Positions 8,544 through 17,840 of a stretch of 64,000 nucleotides of DNA are shown piece by piece. Both the position numbers and the translations under genes were made by a program. This stretch comes from CALKZN01 sp050633585 (GTDB lineage Bacteria; Pseudomonadota; Gammaproteobacteria; Arenicellales; Arenicellaceae), in the NCBI GenBank assembly GCA_050633585.1, contig JBOEGT010000032.1:1-64000 (forward strand). The letters are read 5' to 3'. Every line of letters starts with the position of its first letter. The stretch's first letter is position 1. The notes beneath the pieces were generated by a model. That model was not told the DNA's origin. It made no database searches and saw nothing but the letters and a program-made list of their open reading frames with translations.

Positions 8544-11500
8544 ATGCAAATTGGAAATATCCAAGGTGAAAATGTAACAATTGCAGAATATGTTAACAAT
8601 ATTTTTCTTGCAGTTTCAAAAGGTAAAGTTACTCAAGAAATAAAAGATGATTTAAAACAAGCTTTGCTTGCAGGCGGCGGGGATAAGTCGCTAAAGTTTG
8701 ATAATACTATTATTAAAATAGAGAATTTAAATAACTTAAATTTCGATTCTTCAAACGAAATTGATATAGACATTGACAAAATTAAAGATATTGTTAGTCA
8801 ATTACAAAACGAAATACATGAAGAAAAATTTGATAGTTCATTACAAGCTTATTGCAAATCAATATTACATTATGAATCATTATTTCCATACAGAAGTACA
8901 GTCGATGCTGGAGATAAATTAAATGAAGTCATAATCCCCTTATTTGCAAAACAGAGCCAAGACTCACCAAATTTAAAACTGATAAATAGTGGTTCGCTAC
9001 TCTCTATTATCAATGATTTTTTGAATACAGAAACAATCGCCCCCCTAGTACTCACAGGTGATTCAGGAATTGGTAAAACAACTAGCTTAAGATATATATC
9101 AAGTCACATTTGGAGCAACCCTTCAGTTTTAGGTATTTCAGAAAAATACCTTCCCATGATAATTAAGCTACCATCATTTTTAAATGTGGATGAAAACATA
9201 CTGGAAAGGCGATTATGGAAAGCATTGGCACATAGCGGAGATATATTAATTGAGGGTAAAGAGCCACCAGAAGGTTTTTTCCAAGAATGGGCAAAGCGCG
9301 CTAACTGTAAGTGGTTGTTAATGTTTGATGGGTTAGATGAACTATCTGAAAGGCAACGAGAAACTGCCTTGGATTTGATATCACAAATTATGAAATCAAA
9401 TGGTTCGTTTAATTTAATAGTAACTTCTAGGCCAATCGATGAACTGTCAAATTATCAATGTATAAAATACTCAATAGAAGAACTACAGGTTTCACAAATT
9501 AGATCTCTATCAAAAAAGTGGTTAAACAATGATTTTAATATTTTTTTTAATCATGTAAAAAAAGGTACATTGTTAGAAATACTCCGCAGACCGCTTTTTT
9601 TAACTGTAGCCCTTAAAAATTTTAAGCTCAACAAAACATTTTCAGGAACAAGAGCAGAGTTAATTCAAGATTCGTTAAAGTCTATTACTAAAGAAGCTAT
9701 GGCAAGAGGCATGAAATCTGATATGGGAACAAATTTATACCCATATGCCGAAAATGTACTAGAAACTATTGCTATAGCAACATATGAAGACCCGGATGAT
9801 AGAACCCTAAACACAATAACTAGAAGAGTTGAAGAATACCTTTTACACCAAATAACTGAGAGTGAATTAGTTAATGCGCAGAACGCAGAGACGCTAATAT
9901 CTACTCTGGGAACAAGAAGCGGTGTTTTTAGGATAAAAAATGGGACTTGGGATTGGGAACATCTTGTTTATCGCGATTTTTTAGTTGCACGAGGATTAGT
10001 AAAAAGTATTAAATCACGTGTAGAAGTAGTAAATGAAATATTTGAACAAAGAACCAATATGGGGAATTGGCAAATGTTATTCATGTTTTATACAATTTTA
10101 ATAAATGCTCAAAAATATGGAATCAGGCATGATTTTGATATTACAAGCATGTTTTCTTTACATATCAAAAGTTTGTTATCTAAAAACAAAATAGGTAGAA
10201 ATAGTAGCAACCATGAAAGCGGCGAAACACTTAACCAAAAAGATCTAATTTTTGCTGCAATGCTTCTAGCAGAAGGTGTTGTATTAGACAAAGAGTTGAG
10301 TGATGAAATTCTTTTGGCAATTTTTAAGAATGGAAAAAATATAATTGGTAAAGCAAATCATTGTTCAAAGGCTCTTACTCCAGGGCCCTACTTTGATGAA
10401 TACGATGCTGTATGTGCGGTTTCTCATATCCCTAAAGCTGAAGAATATTTATTAGAGCTTGTCGATTTTGCTATTAAATCAATTATTGAGGGTGACGATA
10501 ACTATAGATCATATATATTGTTTTTAAGAGATACTCATAACATTGACCGAATTATCGAGATCACAAAAAACTACCGCTGCCCTACTCTTGTGCAGATTGA
10601 AGCTTTAGACCAGTTAACATATTTTGAGAATCATAAAGATGAATCAATTTCTAAATTATTGCAACTTCTCAAGAATAGAGGTAGCAAAATAGAGAAAAAA
10701 AATCTTAATTCTGAAGAAATAGAAATGTTTGCTAAGGCCATCCATTCTTATGAAAATTTTCTTAAACTGTCAGATAGTGAACTTCTAAAAATTACAAATA
10801 GTAAGCAAGACTCTTATCTGTATCGACGGTTTTCTCAATTTAGATATTTTTTTAGAAATAGTAATGAAATTCCAGCAATGGAAGAATCTTTGTTGGAAGA
10901 CTTTAAATGGCTTATACAAGATATAGATTTACAAAAACTATCAGATCTAGTTAATGTAAATGAAATTTCAGCTTCATTTTTTCATATATATGACGATCAA
11001 AGACTTGTAAATGGTATTCAAGATGCACTAACACCTATATGGTTAAAAGTTTTAGCTAGTGAATACCTTTCTGCAATTTCTAATGGAGAAGAAGGGGTTT
11101 ACTATTTACAAAATGCTATGCATAAAAATAACCCAAATAGAAATAAGTTTTTAAATTACAAAGCTGTTAACTCAATTCTTGAAATTTTAAAATATAAAAA
11201 TTGTGATAATGAGTTATTAGCAATTGCTAATAACTCAAAGTTAACTATAGAAACAAGAGTTCTTAGTCTTGGTCATATTAATGAAAAGTCAAGCTTAAAC
11301 TTAGCACCTTTGACTAATAAGCTTCTTTTTGCAGCAATCGATGAAAAAGATGATATCCCTGAAGTAGTATTTGATGTCTATACAAAAGTAGTCGAGCCTG
11401 AGTCAATTGAAAAGCTGATTTTTTCTAAACATCTTACTCAAGAAGAAAAAATATCATGTTGTGTTCTCGCATGCTTCAATAAACGTAGTTTTTCAAAAAC

Positions 11501-13163
11501 TATTATTAGTACCGAGAAATTTGATATCAGTTTAAAGGTTTTAATTTTTACTCGAATTATCTCAACACTAGATCAAAGTGATGACCCTTCTAGAGCGGTA
11601 ATATCGGTAGCTAGAAAAAAGGATTATCAGTCCATGTTGATGGACTTGTTAGATAAAGGACTTTCAGAAAACCCAGAAAATTTTAACTGGTTAATACTAA
11701 GAGCAAAGCTTTTTTATGAACAAGAAAATTGGAAAAAATCAATTAAAGATTTTCTATTGGCTTATGGGTTAAATGAAGGGTCTTCTGAAGTAGTAATTAA
11801 GTTGAGCAGAGCCTATTATTTAGATGGAGATGCAAACACTGCTATTAAATGGCTAGATAAGGCAATAGCCTTTGATCATAAAAATGACTATGCATTTTAC
11901 TTAAGAGGACTATGTAATTACGATCTTAATTTATTTGCTGAGGCCATTATTGATCTTACCAAATGTATTGACCTAGGCGATGGTGAGCGAGCATACAAGT
12001 ATAGAGGTTTATCAAAGTTCTATTTAAAAGAATACAAAGATGCTATGGCGGATTTAGAACATTACATTACTATAGACGATGAAGATAGTGAGACAGAACT
12101 ACATTTGGCTTGGTGTTATTTAACAGTCGACGCGCATAGCCAAGCTTTAATTTACTTTAATAAAGTACTTGATGAAGAACCTGCTAATGACTCTGCTTTA
12201 TCAGGTCGTGGTCAAACATATTTGAGAAACTTTCAAATAGATTTAGCAATAAAAGATTTTAAACATGTGATTGAATTAGAAGCTGCAGATATAAATGAAT
12301 ACGAAGGACTAATTTTATCGTACCTTTTAGCTGGAAAAGTCAAAAAGGCATACGAGCAAATTGGTAAAATGATGGCCCTTGACACATTGGATGATTGGAG
12401 TTTTTATTTAACCTCCATATACAAAAAGAAAGTTGGTGAAGATGATGAGTTTATTAAGAATATAAATAAAGCGATTGAACTACTGCTAAATAAGTTCAGA
12501 AATAATCATGAAAAATCGCAGGATGATCAATTCAATCTATTATTATATAAAATTGTAAAAAATGATGAAACTTGGAAAGAATTATTTGAAGATTATTACA
12601 AAAAAAATAAATTTTCACAAAGTCATTTATATGGTTTAGTTATAGATTTGAGGCAATTAAATCTAATTTTTCAAAAATCTGAGCATATTCTGAATGCTAT
12701 TGAAATAGTAAATAACACATCTCAACAAAATCAGATCGATTTAACCAAAGAACCTCCAATTCCAACTAGAAAAAGGTTTACAAAGGGAAATCGGAAACTT
12801 CCCGATATTCTTGTTTGCAGTCTTGAAACAATCAATGGCATGGAGAGTGAAAAAAAATACGCGGACCTTCTTTTGGAAAAATACAGTTCAGAAGAAAAAA
12901 AAACAGTTTGTTTCTTAACTCTAGAGGACGAAAACTACTTTTACGTACAAGCAAACTTCAAGTGGGATCACATGGATGACGATTTACCGTGTGATTTTAA
13001 AATATGTATTAAATTTGATTTGGCTAAAAGAGATAATTTAATTAATATTCTTATGGAAAAAGGAGTAGATGAATATCTTTTTGATGATGAAACCTTTTTA
13101 AACCGAGTAAAGTCATTAAACTCATCTAAGTCATTTCTAAATTCAGCAAAGGTCGTGAAATAA
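8544..13163 (+). CDS. NACHT-TPR STAND ATPase (bacterial NLR-like sensor)
   Basis: A 1539-residue tripartite STAND protein. Residues 1-25 carry a beta-prone motif (QIGNI, then NVTIAEYVNNIFL at 10-22) like the hydrolase C-terminus. The NACHT ATPase has Walker A GDSGIGKTT (172-180, Lys178), Walker B LMFDGLDE (259-266) and TSRP (294-297). A winged-helix/helical region follows to about 550, then a long helical array, with at least six clear TPRs from about 1030 to 1310 and a distinct C-terminal domain of about 110 residues. By analogy with Avs and bNACHT proteins the C-terminal repeats should sense a phage component, the ATPase oligomerise, and the N-terminus signal. No effector enzyme is fused; the hydrolase upstream fills that role. 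The gene is very AT-rich. Confidence 0.9.
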   Translation: MQIGNIQGENVTIAEYVNNIFLAVSKGKVTQEIKDDLKQALLAGGGDKSLKFDNTIIKIENLNNLNFDSSNEIDIDIDKIKDIVSQLQNEIHEEKFDSSLQAYCKSILHYESLFPYRSTVDAGDKLNEVIIPLFAKQSQDSPNLKLINSGSLLSIINDFLNTETIAPLVLTGDSGIGKTTSLRYISSHIWSNPSVLGISEKYLPMIIKLPSFLNVDENILERRLWKALAHSGDILIEGKEPPEGFFQEWAKRANCKWLLMFDGLDELSERQRETALDLISQIMKSNGSFNLIVTSRPIDELSNYQCIKYSIEELQVSQIRSLSKKWLNNDFNIFFNHVKKGTLLEILRRPLFLTVALKNFKLNKTFSGTRAELIQDSLKSITKEAMARGMKSDMGTNLYPYAENVLETIAIATYEDPDDRTLNTITRRVEEYLLHQITESELVNAQNAETLISTLGTRSGVFRIKNGTWDWEHLVYRDFLVARGLVKSIKSRVEVVNEIFEQRTNMGNWQMLFMFYTILINAQKYGIRHDFDITSMFSLHIKSLLSKNKIGRNSSNHESGETLNQKDLIFAAMLLAEGVVLDKELSDEILLAIFKNGKNIIGKANHCSKALTPGPYFDEYDAVCAVSHIPKAEEYLLELVDFAIKSIIEGDDNYRSYILFLRDTHNIDRIIEITKNYRCPTLVQIEALDQLTYFENHKDESISKLLQLLKNRGSKIEKKNLNSEEIEMFAKAIHSYENFLKLSDSELLKITNSKQDSYLYRRFSQFRYFFRNSNEIPAMEESLLEDFKWLIQDIDLQKLSDLVNVNEISASFFHIYDDQRLVNGIQDALTPIWLKVLASEYLSAISNGEEGVYYLQNAMHKNNPNRNKFLNYKAVNSILEILKYKNCDNELLAIANNSKLTIETRVLSLGHINEKSSLNLAPLTNKLLFAAIDEKDDIPEVVFDVYTKVVEPESIEKLIFSKHLTQEEKISCCVLACFNKRSFSKTIISTEKFDISLKVLIFTRIISTLDQSDDPSRAVISVARKKDYQSMLMDLLDKGLSENPENFNWLILRAKLFYEQENWKKSIKDFLLAYGLNEGSSEVVIKLSRAYYLDGDANTAIKWLDKAIAFDHKNDYAFYLRGLCNYDLNLFAEAIIDLTKCIDLGDGERAYKYRGLSKFYLKEYKDAMADLEHYITIDDEDSETELHLAWCYLTVDAHSQALIYFNKVLDEEPANDSALSGRGQTYLRNFQIDLAIKDFKHVIELEAADINEYEGLILSYLLAGKVKKAYEQIGKMMALDTLDDWSFYLTSIYKKKVGEDDEFIKNINKAIELLLNKFRNNHEKSQDDQFNLLLYKIVKNDETWKELFEDYYKKNKFSQSHLYGLVIDLRQLNLIFQKSEHILNAIEIVNNTSQQNQIDLTKEPPIPTRKRFTKGNRKLPDILVCSLETINGMESEKKYADLLLEKYSSEEKKTVCFLTLEDENYFYVQANFKWDHMDDDLPCDFKICIKFDLAKRDNLINILMEKGVDEYLFDDETFLNRVKSLNSSKSFLNSAKVVK

Positions 13164-13185
13164 ACGAATATTTCACGACCTTTGC
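13146..13185 (+). terminator. 16-bp hairpin overlapping the NACHT stop codon
   Basis: A perfect inverted repeat (GCAAAGGTCGTGAAAT and its complement, 8-nt loop) begins inside the last codons of the NACHT gene and contains its TAA. There is no following T-run, so it may be a weak terminator, a 3'-end stabiliser or an element boundary rather than a classic Rho-independent terminator. Confidence 0.55.
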
Positions 13186-13331
13186 TTGAATTCGTCCATG
13201 TAACGGATACTTAATACTCATGATTTATCTTTTATGGTTTGGTTGCATTTCTACCATAATTTACTACCATGAATAAGATTTTCGGTAAGTTCTGGAATCA
13301 ATTTTAAGAGTTATAGGGCTTATCTTATAGT

Positions 13332-13838
13332 CTATTTTTTGATCATTAAACTTAGCATGAACTCAGTCAACTTATAAGCTTTTAAAGGAAAGTAATATAC
13401 ACAACGTTCGTTATTTTTATCTACTTGAAAACTATTAACCTTATAAGGAGAAACTGATTTTTCTGAAATCGTCAGCAATAAGTTATCTATGTGACATATA
13501 TTGAGGTTCGTCTTGTAATCTAGAATTGCAAAATATTCTTTTGAAGAGTCTTTTTCGTTAGGTTTATATTTACTTTTATTTACGGGTTGATAAAGCTAAG
13601 AGTCAGCTACTTGTTCTTGGTCTAAGATTGTTGGCAGCAATAACAGTTTAACTTTATCGATTTTGAATACATAAACACCACTCCCGTGCCACAGTGATTT
13701 TTTCCAACCTTCTAACTTGATAGCACTAAAAAAAGTTTCTTGTACATAAGCATTATGCATGCAGCCAAGAAGGAAAATAGAAGAAATAGCCAAAAACACA
13801 AAACGAATAGCTTTTTTTATCGTTGTAATTTTATCCAT
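13332..13838 (-). pseudogene. lipoprotein gene interrupted by an in-frame amber codon
   Basis: The first 80 codons encode a lipoprotein: a Lys-rich start, a hydrophobic stretch, then lipobox LLGC (about 23-26). Codon 81 (13598-13596) is TAG, but the same frame continues without another stop for 87 more codons, with coherent composition (VNKSKYKPNEKD, then ICHIDNLLLT), to TAG at 13334-13332. The intact gene would be 168 codons. Either it was inactivated by one nonsense change, or it is a sequencing error, or the amber codon is read through. No recognised family. It lies between the defence operon and the 26-bp repeats. Confidence 0.7.
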
Positions 13839-13915
13839 TAAGGCATGTTATCGCCCTTTGATAGCTACAACAAGAATTCGACCTAATTCGAGAAGTCTAT
13901 ACATATAAACGGACG

Positions 13916-13983
13916 AAAAATTTAATACTTTAGTTGTAAAGCAATAACCTGACTTAACTTTACAACTAAAGTATTAAATTTTT
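13916..13983. repeat. 26-bp inverted repeat pair, MITE-like
   Basis: Positions 13916-13941 and 13958-13983 are perfect reverse complements (26 bp) separated by 16 bp. The first arm occurs again in direct orientation at 21156-21181, on the far side of the copper genes. Each arm contains the dyad CTTTA-N4-TAAAG. Candidate transposon end, MITE or operator. Confidence 0.8.
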
Positions 13984-14235
13984 ATTTAAACAAGAAATAA
14001 ATCAATAACTTAGGAGCTATTTTGTTTAAAGTTTTAGTTGTACGTCCAAAAAATACCAAGATGTGAGTATTCATTAATTTCAATAACGTTTAAAAAATCA
14101 ATGACTGAGGTAACCTTATTAGCTATATCATTAAAATTCATATTAGTTAGTCACCTGAATTAAAAAGTAAAAGTATATTGCAGTTAAAGAAAGGATAGAA
14201 GCATGAAGATTATCAGCAGTATTTAAAAACTAGCT
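13984..14235. other. intergenic stretch downstream of the cop genes, no gene seen
   Basis: AT-rich sequence between the 26-bp inverted repeat and the cop terminator. No convincing coding frame, promoter or RNA gene. A degenerate piece of the repeat (TTTAGTTGTA) occurs near 14034. Confidence 0.4.
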
Positions 14236-14267
14236 AGTGTGGTCAATCTGATCAGATTAACCACACT
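14236..14267 (-). terminator. terminator of the copA operon
   Basis: A hairpin with outer stem AGTGTGGT/ACCACACT and an inner self-complementary AATCTGATCAGATT, 12 nt beyond the stop of the last cop gene. On the leftward strand it is followed within ten bases by five T residues. Confidence 0.7.
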
Positions 14268-14278
14268 TTTAACGAGTA

Positions 14279-14497
14279 TTAATTCGCTTTTTTATTCTTA
14301 GAACTATCTTTAGCCGCATCATTCGACGAGTGATCACCCTCTTCCATCGTACAATGGCCAAGCGCAGCATGTTCTGCTGTACATTTAGGTTTTTCCTTTT
14401 TTTCACTATGTAAATGATCGCCGCCGCTACTGGCAAAAGCTGAGGCATTAAATGTGCTTAGACTAAGCAAAGCGATTGTTAAGAATAATTTTTTCAT
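14279..14497 (-). CDS. small periplasmic copper-binding protein
   Basis: A 72-residue protein with a cleavable signal peptide (cut probably after FASS or NASA). The mature part is Lys/Glu/His-rich and contains one CTAEHAALGHC unit, nearly identical to the three Cys-His-Met units in CopA of the same operon. The Cys, His and Cys residues suit Cu(I). It follows copB by 22 nt, with a good GGAG site before ATG, and ends just before the operon terminator. Role inferred: a periplasmic copper sponge or donor to CopA. No named family recognised. Confidence 0.75.
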   Translation of the reverse strand: MKKLFLTIALLSLSTFNASAFASSGGDHLHSEKKEKPKCTAEHAALGHCTMEEGDHSSNDAAKDSSKNKKAN

Positions 14498-14519
14498 TGT
14501 TATCTCCAGTAAATTGTAA

Positions 14520-15260
14520 TTAGAACCAAAAATGTAGACCTAAAACAAGGCTGACATTGCTGGTATCTTCGTTCTCTTGTTGTCTTAGATTTTTTGTCGC
14601 ACCAAAATATTGTACGCCTTCGATAGCTACAAATGGCTGTAGTCTCCTACTTCTGGTTTCGTAACCTAGTCGAATACTGAGTTCAGCACTCTCCAAACCA
14701 GAGCCTTCTCCATATTCAGGATTAGATCGCCCATTAGCAGTTAGTTCAAACTCGGGTGTGAGCACCCAACGTTGAGTCAGCATAAATTCTCTTTCGATCT
14801 CTATATTAAGCTGTGAACTGGATTCTTCACCAATATAGAAATTTGCATCGACATCCCAAAAGCCAGGAGCAAGACCTTTAAAGCCAAACACCAGCCAATT
14901 ACGACCATCTGGCTCATCGGGTTCGAGATCTGTTCTCAAACCAAATTGAACGTCCCAATTTGCTCTCACGGCTTTACCATACAAAAACTCAATTTCAGCA
15001 CTTTCGATTTCGGATTCGTCATCTTCACGCGCGTATTCGCCTTCCGTTTTAATCCAGAATTTCTGTAAATCTCGGCCAATCCAAGTATCGATTTCCCATT
15101 CTGCAACGTCTGCATCACCTTCTTTAAGCAGTTCAATTTCCCCCATCGTTTTACTCAATATAGGATCATCCGTTTTGCCCATTGCAAACGAGGATTGATT
15201 GAAAAGCAGTAGTCCTAAAGAAAGCAAAGAACACGGAATTATTTGTTGATATCGTTTCAT
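14520..15260 (-). CDS. copB: outer-membrane copper resistance protein CopB/PcoB
   Basis: A 246-residue beta-barrel protein: signal peptide ending FAMG, then alternating amphipathic strands with the CopB signatures of AEIEFLYGKAV, FGLRTDLEPD, WLVFGFKGLAP and a C-terminal aromatic LGLHFWF typical of outer-membrane insertion. The family is a 12-strand barrel working with CopA to detoxify or sequester periplasmic copper. Compared with classic CopB/PcoB it lacks most of the Met-rich N-terminal extension. Lies 9 nt after copA in the same transcript. Confidence 0.92.
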   Translation of the reverse strand: MKRYQQIIPCSLLSLGLLLFNQSSFAMGKTDDPILSKTMGEIELLKEGDADVAEWEIDTWIGRDLQKFWIKTEGEYAREDDESEIESAEIEFLYGKAVRANWDVQFGLRTDLEPDEPDGRNWLVFGFKGLAPGFWDVDANFYIGEESSSQLNIEIEREFMLTQRWVLTPEFELTANGRSNPEYGEGSGLESAELSIRLGYETRSRRLQPFVAIEGVQYFGATKNLRQQENEDTSNVSLVLGLHFWF

Positions 15261-15269
15261 GACAACCTC

Positions 15270-17348
15270 CTATGTAATATGCACTTCACGGAACATGCCC
15301 ATCATGTGATAGAGCAAGTGACAATGATAAGCCCACTTCCCTCTTGCATCTGCCGTGACTAGATAGCTGATTTTCGCACCGGGTTGTACAACGACAGTAT
15401 GCTTCCGGGGTATATATTCACCATCACCGGTTTCTAAATCACTCCAAACACCATGCAAATGCACTGGATGATTCATCATAGTATCATTAACTAAAGTAAT
15501 ACGAACACGTTCACCATACTTCATCATAATGGGGTCTGCTTTCATGCCTCTAACTCCATCGATCGACCACATGTAGCGACTCATATTACCGGTTAAATGC
15601 AGTTCAATTTCTCGGCTTGGTTCACGCGGATCTGGTGTTTTATTCAGATTAAAAATATCGGCATAAGTGAGCACTCGCCGACCATTGTTTCTCAGACCCA
15701 CTCCAGGGTCATCTAAACGATACTGGGCACTTTCAGCCAACATATCGATATGCGGTCCCATTTTGACATTGTCGTAAGAAATAGGTTTTGTCGTACCATA
15801 ACCTGCTTTTCCAGACGCAAAATTTTGCACAATTTTTTGGTTATTATGATGACCGTGTGTTTGTTCTTCAGGCATCTCACAATGCCCCATCGCGGCGTGT
15901 TCGGCTGTACAACTGGGTTCTGGTTTATTCGCCATAGCATGCTGTTGATGATGTCCTGCATGATGTCCATGATCATTACTTGGCATGTTAGAGGACACTT
16001 CAGAAGGCATCGTACAATGTCCCATAGCAGCGTGCTCTGGTGTACAACTGTTCTCGGCACTCTCTTTCGCGTTATGATTCGCATGATGATTTGTACTGTG
16101 ACTACCATGATCATGCGCTTGTTCGCTAATTGTACAATGTCCCATTGCTGCATGCTCTGGTGTACAACTTGAGCTTTCATTTGCTCCGTGACTGCCATGG
16201 TTTCCATGGCTCATACCCATATCCGTATGACTTAAAATAGGCGATTCATCCATTTCAGGGATTTGTGCTGCCATGTCTGGGTGTGGTGCTAATGTTCCAC
16301 GCGCATAACCTGAGCGATCAATTGACTGACAAAATAATGTATAAGCTTGTTCAGTACTTGGTTCAACAATAACGTCATAGGTTTCAGCAACGCCAATGCG
16401 AAATTCATCCACACTCACTGGTTGGATATACTGACCATCAGACGCCACAACAGTCATTTTTAATCCAGGGATACGAATATCAAAAAATGTCATCGCGGAA
16501 CCATTGATAAATCGAAGCAAAATCTTTTCACCTTTGTTGAACTTGCCATACCAACCTTGAGCCGGTGTTTGGCCATTCATCAAAAATGTGTAGGTTGCGC
16601 CCGTCACATCGGAAATATCTCGATCTGACATACGCATTTGCCCCCACATTGCCCTGTCTGCACGCACTGCGTTAAAGCCTTTTTCAGAAACTTCACGCTG
16701 CCAATCCCGCAAGGTACGTTCATTCATATTATAGATATGCGGTAGTTTTTTGAGGTTAGCAAAAATCTTGCTCGGCTTTGTATCACTCCAATCCGACAAT
16801 AAAACGACATAATCTCTGTCATAGGCATAAGGTTCTGGATCTATAGGATCAACAACAATTGCACCATACACCCCAGTCTGTTCTTGAAAGCCCGAATGAC
16901 TGTGATACCAATAAGTCCCACTTTGGTTTAAAGTGAACTGATATTGATAAGACTCGCCTGGTTTAATGCCGGCAAAAGACATTCCAGGAACGCCATCCAT
17001 ATTGCTAGGTAAGATGATGCCATGCCAATGAATAGAGCTATCTTCTGCCAAATTGTTGTGGACATTGAGCGTCACGGTATCACCCTGCTTCCATCGTAGT
17101 ACAGGCGCAGGCAAACTGTTATTGACTGTCGTTGCTTGACGAGTTTTACCCGTAAAATTAACGGCTGTGTAGCCAACGTTTAAATCAAACCGTTTTCCAG
17201 ATAACACTTGAGGTTTAGATTGATTAGATGCACTAGCAGCCCTTGCTGTTCTTAACAATGGGCTTGCACCCATTAAACCTAAAGCTGTTGATGTTGCCAA
17301 CCCCGTCACAAAACGGCGCCGACTTAAAGAAAAGTCAAAAGAATCCAT
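15270..17348 (-). CDS. copA: multicopper oxidase CopA/PcoA
   Basis: A 692-residue Tat-exported (SRRRF at 9-13) periplasmic multicopper oxidase that oxidises Cu(I). Copper ligands are visible in HWHGIILP and YHSHSG near the N-terminus, and NHPVHLHG and YHCHLLYHMMGM at the C-terminus. Well above the roughly 600 residues of PcoA: the extra length is a His/Met-rich insert at about 375-500 that holds three CxxEHAAMGHC units separated by His-rich linkers, instead of the usual MDHSxM repeats. The same unit occurs in the small protein at 14279. Second gene of the transcript starting at 17833. Confidence 0.96.
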   Translation of the reverse strand: MDSFDFSLSRRRFVTGLATSTALGLMGASPLLRTARAASASNQSKPQVLSGKRFDLNVGYTAVNFTGKTRQATTVNNSLPAPVLRWKQGDTVTLNVHNNLAEDSSIHWHGIILPSNMDGVPGMSFAGIKPGESYQYQFTLNQSGTYWYHSHSGFQEQTGVYGAIVVDPIDPEPYAYDRDYVVLLSDWSDTKPSKIFANLKKLPHIYNMNERTLRDWQREVSEKGFNAVRADRAMWGQMRMSDRDISDVTGATYTFLMNGQTPAQGWYGKFNKGEKILLRFINGSAMTFFDIRIPGLKMTVVASDGQYIQPVSVDEFRIGVAETYDVIVEPSTEQAYTLFCQSIDRSGYARGTLAPHPDMAAQIPEMDESPILSHTDMGMSHGNHGSHGANESSSCTPEHAAMGHCTISEQAHDHGSHSTNHHANHNAKESAENSCTPEHAAMGHCTMPSEVSSNMPSNDHGHHAGHHQQHAMANKPEPSCTAEHAAMGHCEMPEEQTHGHHNNQKIVQNFASGKAGYGTTKPISYDNVKMGPHIDMLAESAQYRLDDPGVGLRNNGRRVLTYADIFNLNKTPDPREPSREIELHLTGNMSRYMWSIDGVRGMKADPIMMKYGERVRITLVNDTMMNHPVHLHGVWSDLETGDGEYIPRKHTVVVQPGAKISYLVTADARGKWAYHCHLLYHMMGMFREVHIT

Positions 17349-17440
17349 ATTCTTTCTCCCAAAAATTTTTATAAATTGATCACTATTCGCTCAATTAAAA
17401 AATGACTGTTAAGCGAATACCTTATTTAAAAGTGAATAAA

Positions 17441-17833
17441 TTAGGAGAAAATTTTAGGTGGTGGTGAGAGAACTCCAAGAGTAATTAGGTAACGATGACT
17501 GGCTAATGTGTCGAAATTCTCGCCCGTTAACGCATTTGAATTGAGCTGGTAAGCTTTTTCAATCGTAACAAAGCAAGCGCTACATAGCTTTAAACAGTCA
17601 TGATGATCGTGACTGATATCCATATCATTGGAAGAATGAGTGGAATACTCCGGGAGATGATTGCCTATGTCGTGCATCTTGTCATTTTTCATCAAGTGAT
17701 GATGTTCATTGACATAACTATGATTGGTATCCATTGAAAACGTTGCCAGCATAGAAATAGCCATTAGCTGTGTGGTGCAAAGATAAATTGCCACACTAAA
17801 GATTGCTAGTACTATTTTTCTGTGTGCTCTCAT
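17441..17833 (-). CDS. secreted His/Met-rich protein with Cys cluster, first gene of the copA transcript
   Basis: About 130 residues from the ATG at 17833: N-terminal signal/anchor helix (KIVLAIFSVAIYL), then a His/Met-rich region (NEHHHLMKNDKMHD, later ISHDHHDC) and C80-x3-C84-x2-C87 (CLKLCSAC). Resembles DUF2946-type small metal-associated proteins. The frame is open upstream to 17860, but that part overlaps the promoter -35/-10 region, so 17833 is the credible start and the mRNA should begin at or one base before it. Likely binds copper in the periplasm. Confidence 0.7.
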   Translation of the reverse strand: MRAHRKIVLAIFSVAIYLCTTQLMAISMLATFSMDTNHSYVNEHHHLMKNDKMHDIGNHLPEYSTHSSNDMDISHDHHDCLKLCSACFVTIEKAYQLNSNALTGENFDTLASHRYLITLGVLSPPPKIFS

Positions 17834-17840
17834 AGCTTTC

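Noticed and set aside
14032..14042. Partial match to the 26-bp repeat (TTTAGTTGTA) beside the MITE-like structure
   Set aside because: Only about ten bases match; could be chance in AT-rich DNA.
15750..16172. 140-residue frame and an overlapping 164-residue frame in the copA repeat region
   Set aside because: They arise from the His/Met/Cys codon bias of copA read in other frames; copA has clear family motifs.
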